From Lacrimispora sphenoides JCM 1415 (lineage in GTDB: Bacteria; Bacillota; Clostridia; Lachnospirales; Lachnospiraceae): a stretch of DNA of 64,000 bases. The notes beneath the pieces were generated by a model that saw nothing but the letters and a program-made list of their open reading frames with translations, made no database searches and was not told the origin of the DNA. The stretch spans positions 3,856,501 through 3,920,500 of the forward strand of contig NZ_LT630003.1 of NCBI RefSeq assembly GCF_900105615.1. The letters are read 5' to 3'. Within the stretch, counting starts at the first letter, position 1; every line of letters begins with the position of its first letter. The translations under genes and the position numbers were made by a program. Shown one piece after another: positions 43,196 through 51,969 of the stretch.

Positions 43196-45841
43196 TTACA
43201 TCCATTCCTTATATCGTTGTATATATACCTTTTTCATCATCTGCACAGCTGCAAGATAGCCGATCAGAATCAATGCAAGCCATGGAATGAACTGTACCGG
43301 CAGGCGGTGCATATCAAAGCCTACGGAAAGATCCGTAAATCCAATGACCAGTGCAAGAACTGCAACTATAAATGTCGAAAGGAACAGTGGCATGGAAGGC
43401 CTGCTTTGCACAAAGGGGAGTTTCTCAGTACGAATCAGGTGGATGACCAGTACCTGTGATATGGTTCCGAATACAAACCAGCCGCAATGAAAGAGCGGGG
43501 AAAGCTCCACTTTATTGGCGCCAATGGCCCACCACATGACGGCATAGCACAAGATATCAAAAATTGAGCTAAGAGGACCAAAAAAAGTCATAAAGGATTT
43601 GATGGACTTAGTTTCCCATCTATGGGGCTTCTTTAGATATTCCTTATCCACATCATCAAAGGGTATGCCCATCTGGGAAAAATCACACAGCAGGTTCTGA
43701 GTCAATATCTGCACCGGCAGCATAGGCAGAAACGGCAGGAGCAGACTGGCAGCGATGACGGAAATCATGTTTCCGAAATTGCCGCTTGCCGCCATCTTAA
43801 TGTATTTGATGATATTTCCAAACGTGCGGCGTCCTTCTATGACGCCTTCCTCCAAGACCATCAGATCCTTTTCCAGAAGAATGATATCGGCGGTTTCCTT
43901 GGCAATATCCACGGCGCTGTCAATGGAAATCCCCACATCGGCCTGGTGCAGGGGCGGCGCATCATTAATGCCGTCTCCCATATACCCCACCGTATGGCCT
44001 GCACTCTGGAATGCTTTTACTACCCGCTCCTTCTGGGAGGGAGATAACTTTGCAAATAAATTACATATGCCTACTGCATGTAAAAGCTCTTTATCATCCA
44101 TCCGCTCCACATCCCGGCCTGTCATCATGTTGGAGGCATCTACGCCCACTTTGCTGCATACCTTTGCTGCCACACCCTCGCTGTCTCCGGTGAGGACGAC
44201 CGTTCTCACCCCATGGTCGTAAAGGGCGGCAATTGCGGTACCTGCACTCTCCTTTGGCGGATCAAGAAAGCCGATAAAGCCTATTAAAACCATATCCCGC
44301 TCATCGTCCACGCTGAATACCCCTATGCCAGGAACCTCGTTCTTCTGGGCAACAGCAATGATCCGAAGACCATCGTTATTATACTTTTCATAGGTCGCCA
44401 AAGCGATACGCCGGGTTTCCTCATCCATTGGCAAAACGCTCCCGTTCATCTCCACAAAGGATGAGATCTCCAGGATTTCTTCCACCGCTCCCTTTGTGAT
44501 CAGCTGGAGTTTTCCCTTTTGGTCGGTCAAAACCACGCTCATCCGGCGTCGTGTAAAATCAAAAGGAATTTCATCAATACGGCTGTAAGAACTTAAAACA
44601 GACTCCAGTCCGTTCTGTTCGGCACGGTTTATGATCGCCAGATCAATAAGGTTCTTAAGGCCGGTTTGATAATAGCTGTTTAAGTAAGCATGACGCAGGA
44701 TCCTGGTATCCTCATCCCCTTTAAGATTCATGTATCTTTCCAGAACCACCTTATCTTCGGTAAGGGTACCTGTCTTATCGGTGCAGAGCACATCCATCTC
44801 CCCAAAGGTCTGTATCGCTCCAAGAGTGCGGACGATCACTTTGTGCCTGGACATGGAAACCGCTCCCTTTGCCAGGGTGGAGGTCATAATCATGGGCAGC
44901 ATTTCCGGCGTTAGTCCTACTGCGATACTGATGGCAAAAAGAAGGGCCCCGGCCCAGTCTCCTTTTGCAATGCCGTTAATTAAAAATACCACCGGGATCA
45001 TGACCAGCATCCTTCTGACCAGAAGCCCGCTGACAGATTCCACCCCCCGTTCAAAGCTGGTCTTGGCTCTGTCACCTGACAGAGATTGAGCCATGGAGCC
45101 GAAATACGTGTTATTACCGGTCTCCAGAACCACTGCTGTGGCGCTTCCGCTTACCACATTAGAACCCATAAAGCCGATATTTTTTAAATCCGTCAAAGCA
45201 TCACCGGGATCATTGTCCCCATCCGCGAATTTCTCCACTGGAGCAGACTCACCAGTGAGGGCCGCCTGAGCCAAAAAGGTGTCTTTGGTGGTCAGGAAAC
45301 GCACATCTGCCGGAAGCATATGACCTGCCGAAAGCTTTACGATGTCTCCCGGGACCACTTCATCCATGGGGATCTCAGTAAGTTTTCCGTCTCTCCACAC
45401 ATCTGCTTTGTTGGAAATCATCTCCGAAAGCTTTTCCGCAGCGGCACTGGATCGCTGACTCTGGACAAAGGCAATCAGACTTGAGACAATCACCAGAAAA
45501 ATGATGATGGAGACAGTAAGATAATCAGGCCTTGAGGAAGCAATGACATCTGTAAAATAATTAACAGCCGCAATGACAAGTAAAATCACGTTAAAGGGAT
45601 TAATAACTGCCTCTCTAAGCCTGTGGAGCGTTGTATCTTTATTTCCTGCCGTGATTACATTTGCTCCGAATTCATTCTGCCTTTCTAAGGCCTCCTCATT
45701 GGTAAGGCCGGTTATTGAGGCAGAAAGGGATGACAGGAGATTTTTTTTCTCAAGAAACGCATAGGCTCTGATCTTTTTTTCCGTGTCGTTTCTGTTTTTC
45801 TGGATCTGAGTGCTGATTATTTTCTTTCTCATGAATTTCAT
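43196..45841 (-). CDS. mgtA: Magnesium-translocating P-type ATPase
   Basis: An 881-residue P3B-type ATPase importing Mg2+. Membrane segment 4 reads GLTPEMLPMIMTSTLAKGAV, the MgtA signature; the phosphorylation site DKTGTLTEDK has Asp355 and the hinge is GDGINDAPPLHQADV; LTGESAPVEK is the actuator motif. I start at ATG 45841, with AAAGG 9 nt upstream; two other in-frame ATGs lie close. The leader in front carries a 40-codon open frame and a terminator (45893-45917), so expression is probably attenuated. A convergent MntR-like regulator follows. Confidence 0.95.
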   Translation of the reverse strand: MKFMRKKIISTQIQKNRNDTEKKIRAYAFLEKKNLLSSLSASITGLTNEEALERQNEFGANVITAGNKDTTLHRLREAVINPFNVILLVIAAVNYFTDVIASSRPDYLTVSIIIFLVIVSSLIAFVQSQRSSAAAEKLSEMISNKADVWRDGKLTEIPMDEVVPGDIVKLSAGHMLPADVRFLTTKDTFLAQAALTGESAPVEKFADGDNDPGDALTDLKNIGFMGSNVVSGSATAVVLETGNNTYFGSMAQSLSGDRAKTSFERGVESVSGLLVRRMLVMIPVVFLINGIAKGDWAGALLFAISIAVGLTPEMLPMIMTSTLAKGAVSMSRHKVIVRTLGAIQTFGEMDVLCTDKTGTLTEDKVVLERYMNLKGDEDTRILRHAYLNSYYQTGLKNLIDLAIINRAEQNGLESVLSSYSRIDEIPFDFTRRRMSVVLTDQKGKLQLITKGAVEEILEISSFVEMNGSVLPMDEETRRIALATYEKYNNDGLRIIAVAQKNEVPGIGVFSVDDERDMVLIGFIGFLDPPKESAGTAIAALYDHGVRTVVLTGDSEGVAAKVCSKVGVDASNMMTGRDVERMDDKELLHAVGICNLFAKLSPSQKERVVKAFQSAGHTVGYMGDGINDAPPLHQADVGISIDSAVDIAKETADIILLEKDLMVLEEGVIEGRRTFGNIIKYIKMAASGNFGNMISVIAASLLLPFLPMLPVQILTQNLLCDFSQMGIPFDDVDKEYLKKPHRWETKSIKSFMTFFGPLSSIFDILCYAVMWWAIGANKVELSPLFHCGWFVFGTISQVLVIHLIRTEKLPFVQSRPSMPLFLSTFIVAVLALVIGFTDLSVGFDMHRLPVQFIPWLALILIGYLAAVQMMKKVYIQRYKEWM

Positions 45842-45892
45842 TGGAATCATCCTTTCTTTATTATGATTCCCCAATGAAAATAAAATAGCAAT

Positions 45893-45917
45893 AAAAAAAG
45901 CCGTCCCAATAGACGGC
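45893..45917 (-). terminator. Attenuator-type terminator between the mgtA leader and mgtA
   Basis: On the minus strand GCCGTC pairs with GACGGC (45912-45917 and 45900-45905) around a 6-nt loop and is followed by T7. It lies 14 nt past the leader-peptide stop and 52 nt before mgtA, so any transcript for mgtA must pass it. A GCCCGTCC in the end of the leader can pair, with one bulge, to GGACGGC of the second arm and so could act as an antiterminator. Confidence 0.65.
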
Positions 45918-45931
45918 GTTAAAAGCACAAG

Positions 45932-46054
45932 CTAAGGAAGCCCATTTGTTTCAACAACAATGGACGGGCGCATGCTTAAAGCGCCGGTATATTGGTTTTT
46001 ATTTTCATACCGGGGGTTGAAGCCGCATATCGGACTTCGAGGATTGCCATCCAT
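45932..46054 (-). CDS. 40-residue leader peptide upstream of mgtA
   Basis: ATG at 46054 follows GGAAGTG by 6 nt and opens a 40-codon frame ending in TAG. The peptide has five Pro (residues 5, 8, 14, 30 and 40, the last before the stop) and an acidic residue at position 2 (MDGNPRSPIC start, TNGLP end). It is not similar to the MgtL leader that I recall, but Pro codons near the start and a Pro just before the stop are features of peptides that stall or destabilise ribosomes. The leader's own hairpin CCGGTAT/ATACCGG (45984-45990 with 46007-46013) lies inside the frame. With the terminator behind, this is a classical attenuation layout. Confidence 0.55.
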   Translation of the reverse strand: MDGNPRSPICGFNPRYENKNQYTGALSMRPSIVVETNGLP

Positions 46055-46092
46055 TGTTTCACTTCCTTTTCATAATCTTATTTCTTAATTTC

Positions 46093-46121
46093 AGTTTATC
46101 TGATGTTTGAGGAAAAGTCAA
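46093..46121 (-). promoter_or_regulatory. Promoter of the mgtA leader
   Basis: TTGACT (46116-46121 on the minus strand) and TAAACT (46093-46098) with a 17-bp spacer; the leader ATG follows 38 bp after the -10 box. Confidence 0.55.
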
Positions 46122-46214
46122 CCATACTTGCCAAATCTTCCGATGCAGATGCATCTAAAGATTTTATAACTAATTATCTGGTAATATTTGGATTATATGC
46201 CATTATTAGAAACG

Positions 46215-46233
46215 TCATATAATAATTATATGA
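46215..46233. promoter_or_regulatory. 19-bp palindrome upstream of the recombinase gene
   Basis: TCATATAAT (46215-46223), one central base, then ATTATATGA (46225-46233), just before the AAAGGAG of the recombinase. An operator for autoregulation or a recombination core site. Confidence 0.45.
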
Positions 46234-46254
46234 TAAGCAAAGGAGTATTGTACT

Positions 46255-47421
46255 ATGCCGCGAAGAGGAGAAAATATTTACAAACGCAAGGACGGCCGAT
46301 GGGAAGGCAGGAGTTTAAAATCGGATGGAACGTATCGGTATTTCTACTCCCGAACCTACAAAGGCGTAAAAGAAAAGATGAAAAATCACCAGGAAATCCA
46401 GGAATCCGTTGGAGAGAAACCTTCCTGGAATGGAAGCGATGACTGCTGCTTATTTGAGGCATGGCTGGAGGATGCCGCCCTTCGGGTAAAGCCCTCCACT
46501 TATGAAAGCTATTACCGATGCATGAATAAATATGTCATTCCTTTTTTTAAAGAGGAAAAGAATCGGAAAATTACAGAAGATTCTGTCCTTTGTTTTGTAA
46601 AAACCATAAGAGAAAATACCTGTCTGGCAGATTCATCGAAAAAGAAAAATCTTACCATCTTTAAAATAGCTTTAAAAGAAATCTTAAAGGGGGCGCCAGA
46701 TGGTTTTTCCATAATTGAACAGGTTAAAGTCCCGAAACCGGAGGACAAGGAGGTTAAAGTCTTTTCCTTAAAAGAGCAGAGGCTCATAGAAAATGCGGCA
46801 CTGAATTCTAAAGACAAACGTGCGGCAGGGATCATCCTGTCATTTTATACAGGCATCCGCCTTGGAGAATTGTGTTCCCTTAGATGGGGAGATATTGATA
46901 CTGAGGCAGGCACCCTGTCCATTGCAAGGACTGTATCCAGAATCAAACGTTTTGAAGAGGGTGAAAACAAAACATCTCTGCAGGTAGGTGCTCCGAAAAG
47001 CCGTAAATCTTTAAGAAAAATTCCCCTGCCGGATTTTCTGTTAAAAATGTCAGAGGAGCAGGGATTTTCTCATGCAAGCCCGGACCATTATATTTTTTCT
47101 GAAGGGGATAATCCCTTAGATCCCCGCTGCTTTCAAAAGCTTTATAAGAAACTATTAAAAGAAGCTCACGTGCAGGACCGAAAATTTCATGCCATCCGCC
47201 ATACCTTTGCCACCCGGGCCCTTGAGCTGGGGGTGGATGTGAAAACCATCAGCGAACTATTGGGCCATTCCAGCGTGTCCATCACCCTTAATGTGTATTC
47301 CCATTCCCTTATGGAACAAAAAAAGGCGGCCATAGAAAAGTTTAACCATATGTATCTTTTAAATATGGAAGCTTCCGCCGCCCTGCCTGATCCTGCCCCA
47401 ACTATAAAAAACAATACATAA
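46255..47421 (+). CDS. Tyrosine recombinase/integrase, solitary
   Basis: A 388-residue site-specific recombinase of the phage-integrase family. A DNA-binding AP2-like N-terminus (residues 1-50), a SAM-like core domain (60-160) and the catalytic domain (from about 180). Active-site residues are Arg202 (TGIRLGELCSL), His312 and Arg315 (HAIRHTFATR), His338 (LLGHSS) and Tyr348 (VYSHS), all intact. No excisionase, att repeats, tRNA target or other element genes are near, so it is either a lone invertase-like enzyme or the last gene of a lost element. AAAGGAG precedes its start. Confidence 0.93.
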   Translation: MPRRGENIYKRKDGRWEGRSLKSDGTYRYFYSRTYKGVKEKMKNHQEIQESVGEKPSWNGSDDCCLFEAWLEDAALRVKPSTYESYYRCMNKYVIPFFKEEKNRKITEDSVLCFVKTIRENTCLADSSKKKNLTIFKIALKEILKGAPDGFSIIEQVKVPKPEDKEVKVFSLKEQRLIENAALNSKDKRAAGIILSFYTGIRLGELCSLRWGDIDTEAGTLSIARTVSRIKRFEEGENKTSLQVGAPKSRKSLRKIPLPDFLLKMSEEQGFSHASPDHYIFSEGDNPLDPRCFQKLYKKLLKEAHVQDRKFHAIRHTFATRALELGVDVKTISELLGHSSVSITLNVYSHSLMEQKKAAIEKFNHMYLLNMEASAALPDPAPTIKNNT

Positions 47422-47430
47422 GCCATTACT

Positions 47431-48012
47431 TTAGCAGCCAGGCTGCTCCCCAGAGATCCTGGCCATCACCAGAGAATAAAGCTTTTCCATGGTTTTCCAG
47501 CTCCGTACCGTAGCCGATCCGCCAATGAGGGATAGATTGGCGGCTAGTTTAGAATTGCGGATGCTGTGACGAAGCAGAAGATAAATATTCCTATCCTGCA
47601 TCCGGAAATCATCAAGCTCCCCTGCAAAGGGCTTTAATCGTTCCGCTTCTGCCTCCTTCGGCGCCTGATGAAAAAGACAGATATAAAAGCTCTCTCCTTC
47701 TGAATTTAGAGCCTCCGCTTCCTTCCTTTCACTCTCCGTATAAGGACAGTTTCTTATCAGTTGTTCCAGCTGGCCGGAGGTTCTTAAAATCACGCTCACG
47801 GAAAAACCGAACCTTTCCCTGATTTTATTCTCAAGCTTCTCCTTTAGTTCCTCTTCCCCATCCTCTGTCTCAAATATAACATTGCCGCTTTGAATATAAG
47901 TCTCTACCCGGGTCAGGCCCGACTCTTCCAGCAGCTGCCTTAACTCAGCCATTTTTATCTTGTTCTTCCCGCCCACATTAATTCCCCTGAGCAGTGCGGT
48001 ATAAATGGTCAT
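47431..48012 (-). CDS. DUF1697 family protein
   Basis: A 193-residue cytoplasmic protein. MTIYTALLRGINVGGKNKIK and VETYIQSGNVIFE are the DUF1697 signature. The family has no proven function. AAAGGGG lies upstream of the start at 48012. The gene is convergent with the recombinase, 10 bp apart, with no terminator between them. Confidence 0.9.
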   Translation of the reverse strand: MTIYTALLRGINVGGKNKIKMAELRQLLEESGLTRVETYIQSGNVIFETEDGEEELKEKLENKIRERFGFSVSVILRTSGQLEQLIRNCPYTESERKEAEALNSEGESFYICLFHQAPKEAEAERLKPFAGELDDFRMQDRNIYLLLRHSIRNSKLAANLSLIGGSATVRSWKTMEKLYSLVMARISGEQPGC

Positions 48013-48043
48013 TATCAGTCTTCCCCTTTCCCGGTCTTATTTT

Positions 48044-49606
48044 CTATAAAATAATATTGGCCTGATTCCGCCCTTCTGACTTTGACTTATAAAGGGCCTC
48101 ATCCGCCCGATTTAATGCATCATGAAAGTCTTCATCTCCTTCCTTAAAGAAGGAAAAGCCGATGGATACAGTGATCCCGATCTCCTCATGGTGATCCAGG
48201 ATTTTTAAAGAAGATACGGAAGTCAAAAACTTGTTTCCAAAATCCAATACATGTTTCTCTTCCATGCCATAAAGAATGATGATAAATTCATCTCCGCCCC
48301 AGCGGATGATCTTGTCCGTGCTTCTTAAGATCCCTTTCATTACATTAACAAATTCCGCCAAAGCCATATCCCCTGTGGAATGGCCGTATCTATCATTGAT
48401 CCCTTTAAAATGATCTACATCGCACATCATAATTCCGGGGCTTAAGCCTGTCCGTTTAAATTCCTTAAAAGCATTGGTCAAATCATTGGTCCCGCTTCTC
48501 CTGCTCCCCGCCTTTGTAAGAGGATCCTGGTTAAGCTCAGATTCCATTGCCTTTTTCGCATGGCGGTAGTATATCTTTTCCAATAAGGAAACAGAAAACA
48601 GGCTGACAATTAATATAACAATGAGCAGTAAAACCAAAAGAAGGGTAATCCTGGATACCAGCACTTTGCTTTCCTTATTCGTCTGGTCAACATAGGGCTG
48701 AAGATCATCAAGATACACTCCCATGGCAACCACCCAGTTATAATCCTTATATAGCTTGGCATAAGCCAGCTTCCTGGATATCTTATCACTGCCTTGTTCC
48801 TTGAAATAGTAAGAGAAAAACAGCTCTCCATCCGTATTAATTCCCTGAAGCTCGGTCAAATATGGATGATTTCCTGCGATATCAGTCATATCCGTCGAAA
48901 GATAGATACCTTCTGTTTCCGGCATGTTGGGATGGATCCTTCGGATGGCATAATTTTTACCTCCCTGATAATTCTGTATCTCATTAACCCAGATGTAGGA
49001 ATTTCCGTCAAATTTAGAATTCCGGATCACATTGGCAATGTCCGCCTGAACAAGCTCATCCACGTAGTTCTTGGTGATCCCAAAGAGGAAGGAATAATCT
49101 CCGTGAATGAAAACCCGGTAAGAGGATAAACCGGAGGTATTGGCCTTAAGAGTATCCTTCCAGGTGGTTCCTGCCAGATTTCCCGGGTCATAAGTTACTT
49201 TATTTGCCGCATTATCCCATACAAACACGGTCAGAAATTTATAATCCGGATTATCCCGGAAAAAACCGATAAAGAAATCATTGAATTCAGAGTCCGAAAG
49301 ATCCTTTTTCATATTAATGATATCAGATGTTCTGGATATAAAGGATTCCATGTGTGACGATTTAGCCGCCCGCCTTAATTCAATTTCAGAAATCAGGTTA
49401 TTGACCGTATCCTTTAGAAAATCTTTCTTAATGTTATAGATTGCTTCTTCTGACTTTTCAATATAAATATCGCCGACCTTGGCAATAGAAAATAAATAAA
49501 AGCAAACCATGACAGCGCAGATAAAGCTGATTATTGTGGATAGAAATATTGCGTATTTACGCCTGATAACGCATTCCTCCTTTTTTTGGAATGTATACTT
49601 TTGCAT
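48044..49606 (-). CDS. Membrane diguanylate cyclase with extracellular Cache domain
   Basis: Makes cyclic di-GMP in response to an outside signal. Membrane segments at about residues 18-42 and 325-350 bracket an extracellular Cache domain (containing VFVWDNAANKVTYDPGN, YIWVNEI, WVVAMGVYLDDL). The GGDEF domain follows, with GGDEF at 437-441 and the I-site RSTD five residues before it. The listed ATG (49606) has no ribosome site; an AGGAGG at 49574-49579 lies inside the frame and points to a start eight bases on, at ATC (about 49563-49565), giving IRRKYAIFLSTIISF as N-terminus. So the true start may be non-standard. Confidence 0.9.
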   Translation of the reverse strand: MQKYTFQKKEECVIRRKYAIFLSTIISFICAVMVCFYLFSIAKVGDIYIEKSEEAIYNIKKDFLKDTVNNLISEIELRRAAKSSHMESFISRTSDIINMKKDLSDSEFNDFFIGFFRDNPDYKFLTVFVWDNAANKVTYDPGNLAGTTWKDTLKANTSGLSSYRVFIHGDYSFLFGITKNYVDELVQADIANVIRNSKFDGNSYIWVNEIQNYQGGKNYAIRRIHPNMPETEGIYLSTDMTDIAGNHPYLTELQGINTDGELFFSYYFKEQGSDKISRKLAYAKLYKDYNWVVAMGVYLDDLQPYVDQTNKESKVLVSRITLLLVLLLIVILIVSLFSVSLLEKIYYRHAKKAMESELNQDPLTKAGSRRSGTNDLTNAFKEFKRTGLSPGIMMCDVDHFKGINDRYGHSTGDMALAEFVNVMKGILRSTDKIIRWGGDEFIIILYGMEEKHVLDFGNKFLTSVSSLKILDHHEEIGITVSIGFSFFKEGDEDFHDALNRADEALYKSKSEGRNQANIIL

Positions 49607-49626
49607 ATCATGTAAGCACTTTTCAT

Positions 49627-49779
49627 TTACTCATCCACATATTCCAGAAAAATCCTGTTATTAAACCCGCCCCTGTCTTTCGCCTTTTTTTCCCGCTCTG
49701 CCTCCAGTTCCGCCTTTGTATATCCTCTTGCACTGCAAAGAGAATATAGCACTTCCAGCACATCTGCCATCTCTTCCAT
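49627..49779 (-). pseudogene. C-terminal remnant of a MazG-like house-cleaning NTP pyrophosphohydrolase
   Basis: A 50-codon frame reading MEEMADVLEVLYSLC, then AELEAEREKKAKDRGGFNNR, and ending YVDE. This is the C-terminal third of the COG4997-type MazG-like pyrophosphohydrolase family; the catalytic N-terminal two-thirds are missing and no ribosome site precedes it. The rest of 49607-50005 has an AT-rich promoter-like region for the next gene. Confidence 0.65.
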
Positions 49780-50005
49780 CAAATTAACGGTCCAATGCTT
49801 TTCGAAAGATACACTTTAAAAACAGTATAACACATTCATAAAAAAATGTCGCTTGTTCCCGGCAATAATCACTGGTAAAATTCATGAACTTTTCTTTACG
49901 GTCACGCTGTGAGCAAAGAATATTGATTCTTAGTACATATAGAGTAATATTTTACAGCATAAGCATATAATATTAATTAATTCACATGCTATTTAGGGGA
50001 TTTAT

Positions 50006-50602
50006 ATGAATGATACCACTGCAGGCAGGAGAGGAACCATCAGCGAGGTCGGGAGCATCCTGCGCATTGAAAATGCACTAGTCGAGGATGTTTTTACTTC
50101 CAACAGCAGAACTGGTTATGTCCTGGTTTCCTACGCAGCTCCCGGCCGAAATGAAATGATCAATATTGAACTCCTGCAATTGAACGTTGATTGGGACACA
50201 ATCTTAGTCAATCAATTTGGCGACTCTATCAGCCTGTGCACTGTCAGGAAGGGGATGTGGATAAATGCCGAATTCTCCGCTGCCATGACAAGGAGCATTC
50301 CCCCTCAAACAAAGGCTTTCCGGATCGTAGCTTTCGTGCAGATGCCTGCGTACCGCACAACGACAGACTGGATCGTTTCCGTAGATGTTGCAAATGGCTT
50401 CCTCGTTACTGGCAATCCCGATGATGAGACGGACCAGATGAAATTTGTTGTCTCACGCGCTACAGAAATCCTGGATCAGAATAACAATCCTATTCGATTC
50501 AGCTCCCTTCAGCCTGGACAGCTGGTGAGGGTCGAGCATGCCAACTTCCAGACTGCCAGCATACCTCCACAGTCCACAGCTTATAGCATTCAACTGGTTT
50601 AA
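50006..50602 (+). CDS. Hypothetical protein with two tandem repeats ending in SIPPQ
   Basis: A 198-residue soluble protein without signal peptide or membrane segment; I do not recognise the family. Two halves (residues about 10-112 and 118-198) share a pattern that includes T-I-L, a valine-rich strand and the ending (R/S)IPPQ(T/S)xA(F/Y)xI, at positions 96-106 and 185-195. This suggests a duplicated beta-rich domain. GGGGATT precedes the ATG at 50006 by 6 nt. The gene stands alone with its own terminator. Confidence 0.7.
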   Translation: MNDTTAGRRGTISEVGSILRIENALVEDVFTSNSRTGYVLVSYAAPGRNEMINIELLQLNVDWDTILVNQFGDSISLCTVRKGMWINAEFSAAMTRSIPPQTKAFRIVAFVQMPAYRTTTDWIVSVDVANGFLVTGNPDDETDQMKFVVSRATEILDQNNNPIRFSSLQPGQLVRVEHANFQTASIPPQSTAYSIQLV

Positions 50603-50618
50603 ACTTGCTGAGATAGAA

Positions 50619-50658
50619 AAAACCGCTTATTATCTTCACAGGTATAATAAGCGGTTTT
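50619..50658. terminator. Terminator after the tandem-repeat protein
   Basis: AAAACCGCTTATTAT (50619-50633) pairs with 50644-50658, 15 bp, with A/T runs on both sides. Confidence 0.85.
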
Positions 50659-50682
50659 ATAAGTTCAATCAGGAATTTATAA

Positions 50683-50800
50683 TCAAATATCTCCTTCGTG
50701 CCTAGAAACGGGTCCTTCATACAGAAAGGTGCAGTTGCGTCCGCCATTCTTGGCCTCATACAATGCAGATTCCATTGTCATTGCTGCTTTGTTTATTATA
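50683..50800 (-). pseudogene. C-terminal fragment of a GGDEF domain
   Basis: The frame ending at 50683 reads AAMTMESALYEAKNGGRNCTF, the usual end of a GGDEF domain (ALYxAKxxGRN). The rest is absent: upstream comes the 3' end of hydE (50881), with unrelated sequence in between. A fossil of a sixth cyclic-di-GMP gene. Confidence 0.6.
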
Positions 50801-50880
50801 ATTGCAATCAATTCCTAATGGTTCCCCACAGACCGGACCGTACCTTTTTGCCAAAGTACTTTACCATGCCTATCTCCGGC

Positions 50881-51918
50881 TCATTCTTTATAATCGCCTC
50901 TTTTTTCTACCACGTTATAACCAATGGAGGCAACACGGTTTCTCAGACAGACATTACATTCTGCAGCTTCCTCTCCGGTACAGATCTTGTTATCATATAA
51001 TTCATATTTCTTCCGAACGCCAATGGGTGATAAATTGGGCATCAGAACATTGGCTCCTGACAGGATCCCTTTTTCCCTTCCCTTGGGGTCAAGGGTCCCT
51101 AGTGCTGTGGTGGAAGGCAGCAGTGCATTTGGCAGCATCAACCTTAAGATCCCTATGAGAAACAGGGTGAGATCAACACTTCCTGCAGGAAAATCGGCAA
51201 AGGGGGTGTCCTTATGAGGAATAAAAGGCCCAATACCCACCATCTGTGGAGACAGTTCTTTTATAAACTCCAAATCTTCAGCCAGACACTTGGCGGTCTG
51301 GTAGGGGGAACCTACCATGAATCCAGTTCCCACCTGATAGCCGATCTTTTTTAAATCCCTTAAGCATTCCTTCCGGTTTTCTAAGGACAGGGAGTCCGGA
51401 TGAAGGCGGGAATAGTGTTCCTCATCCGCTGTTTCATGGCGGAGGAGATAGCGGTTTGCTCCCGCTTCATAATATTTCAAATACTGGTCATAGGTTTTTT
51501 CCCCTATGGAAAGGGTGATGGCACAATCCGGATATTCCTCCCGGATGGTTTTAACAATATCCACCATGACCTCATCTGTAAATGCAGGGTCTTCTCCACC
51601 CTGAAGCACAAAGGTCCGAAAGCCGAGTCCATACCCGGACTCGCAGCAGGAAAGGATCTCTTCCTTGCTTAACCGGTACCGGCTGGCATTTTTATTGCCT
51701 CTTCTTATACCGCAGTAATAGCAGTCATTTTTGCAGTAATTCGTAAATTCAATCAGTCCCCTGATATAAACTTCCTTTTCATAATGATCCTGACTGTAGG
51801 TCCTTGCCAGGGAAAATAAATATTCACTGTCTTCTTTAACATAATTTTCCAGCAGGTAGATGAACTCGTCCTTATCCAGGTTATGAGTTTCATACAGCTT
51901 ATCAATTAAATGCTTCAT
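50881..51918 (-). CDS. hydE: [FeFe]-hydrogenase maturation radical SAM protein
   Basis: A 345-residue radical SAM enzyme that helps build the dithiomethylamine ligand of the H-cluster. The radical cluster motif is CKNDCYYC with Cys62, Cys66 and Cys69. LQGGEDPAFT, YLLRHETADEEHYSRLHPD (key RHETAD) and MVGIGPFIPH are family motifs, and the C-terminal part has CTGEEAAECNVCLRN for a second cluster. hydF, hydG and the hydrogenase genes are not in this window. AAGGAG lies before the ATG at 51918. Confidence 0.95.
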   Translation of the reverse strand: MKHLIDKLYETHNLDKDEFIYLLENYVKEDSEYLFSLARTYSQDHYEKEVYIRGLIEFTNYCKNDCYYCGIRRGNKNASRYRLSKEEILSCCESGYGLGFRTFVLQGGEDPAFTDEVMVDIVKTIREEYPDCAITLSIGEKTYDQYLKYYEAGANRYLLRHETADEEHYSRLHPDSLSLENRKECLRDLKKIGYQVGTGFMVGSPYQTAKCLAEDLEFIKELSPQMVGIGPFIPHKDTPFADFPAGSVDLTLFLIGILRLMLPNALLPSTTALGTLDPKGREKGILSGANVLMPNLSPIGVRKKYELYDNKICTGEEAAECNVCLRNRVASIGYNVVEKRGDYKE

Positions 51919-51969
51919 TTTCTTTCTCCTTGCTCTGTAGTGTCCGCTGCTGCCTGGTTTTTCCGTTCA

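Noticed and set aside
45842..46121. M-box riboswitch before mgtA
   Set aside because: The conserved M-box core was not found; an open frame with a terminator fits better.
46255..47421. Integrated prophage or conjugative element
   Set aside because: Only the recombinase is present; flanking genes are chromosomal and no att repeats or structural genes are seen.
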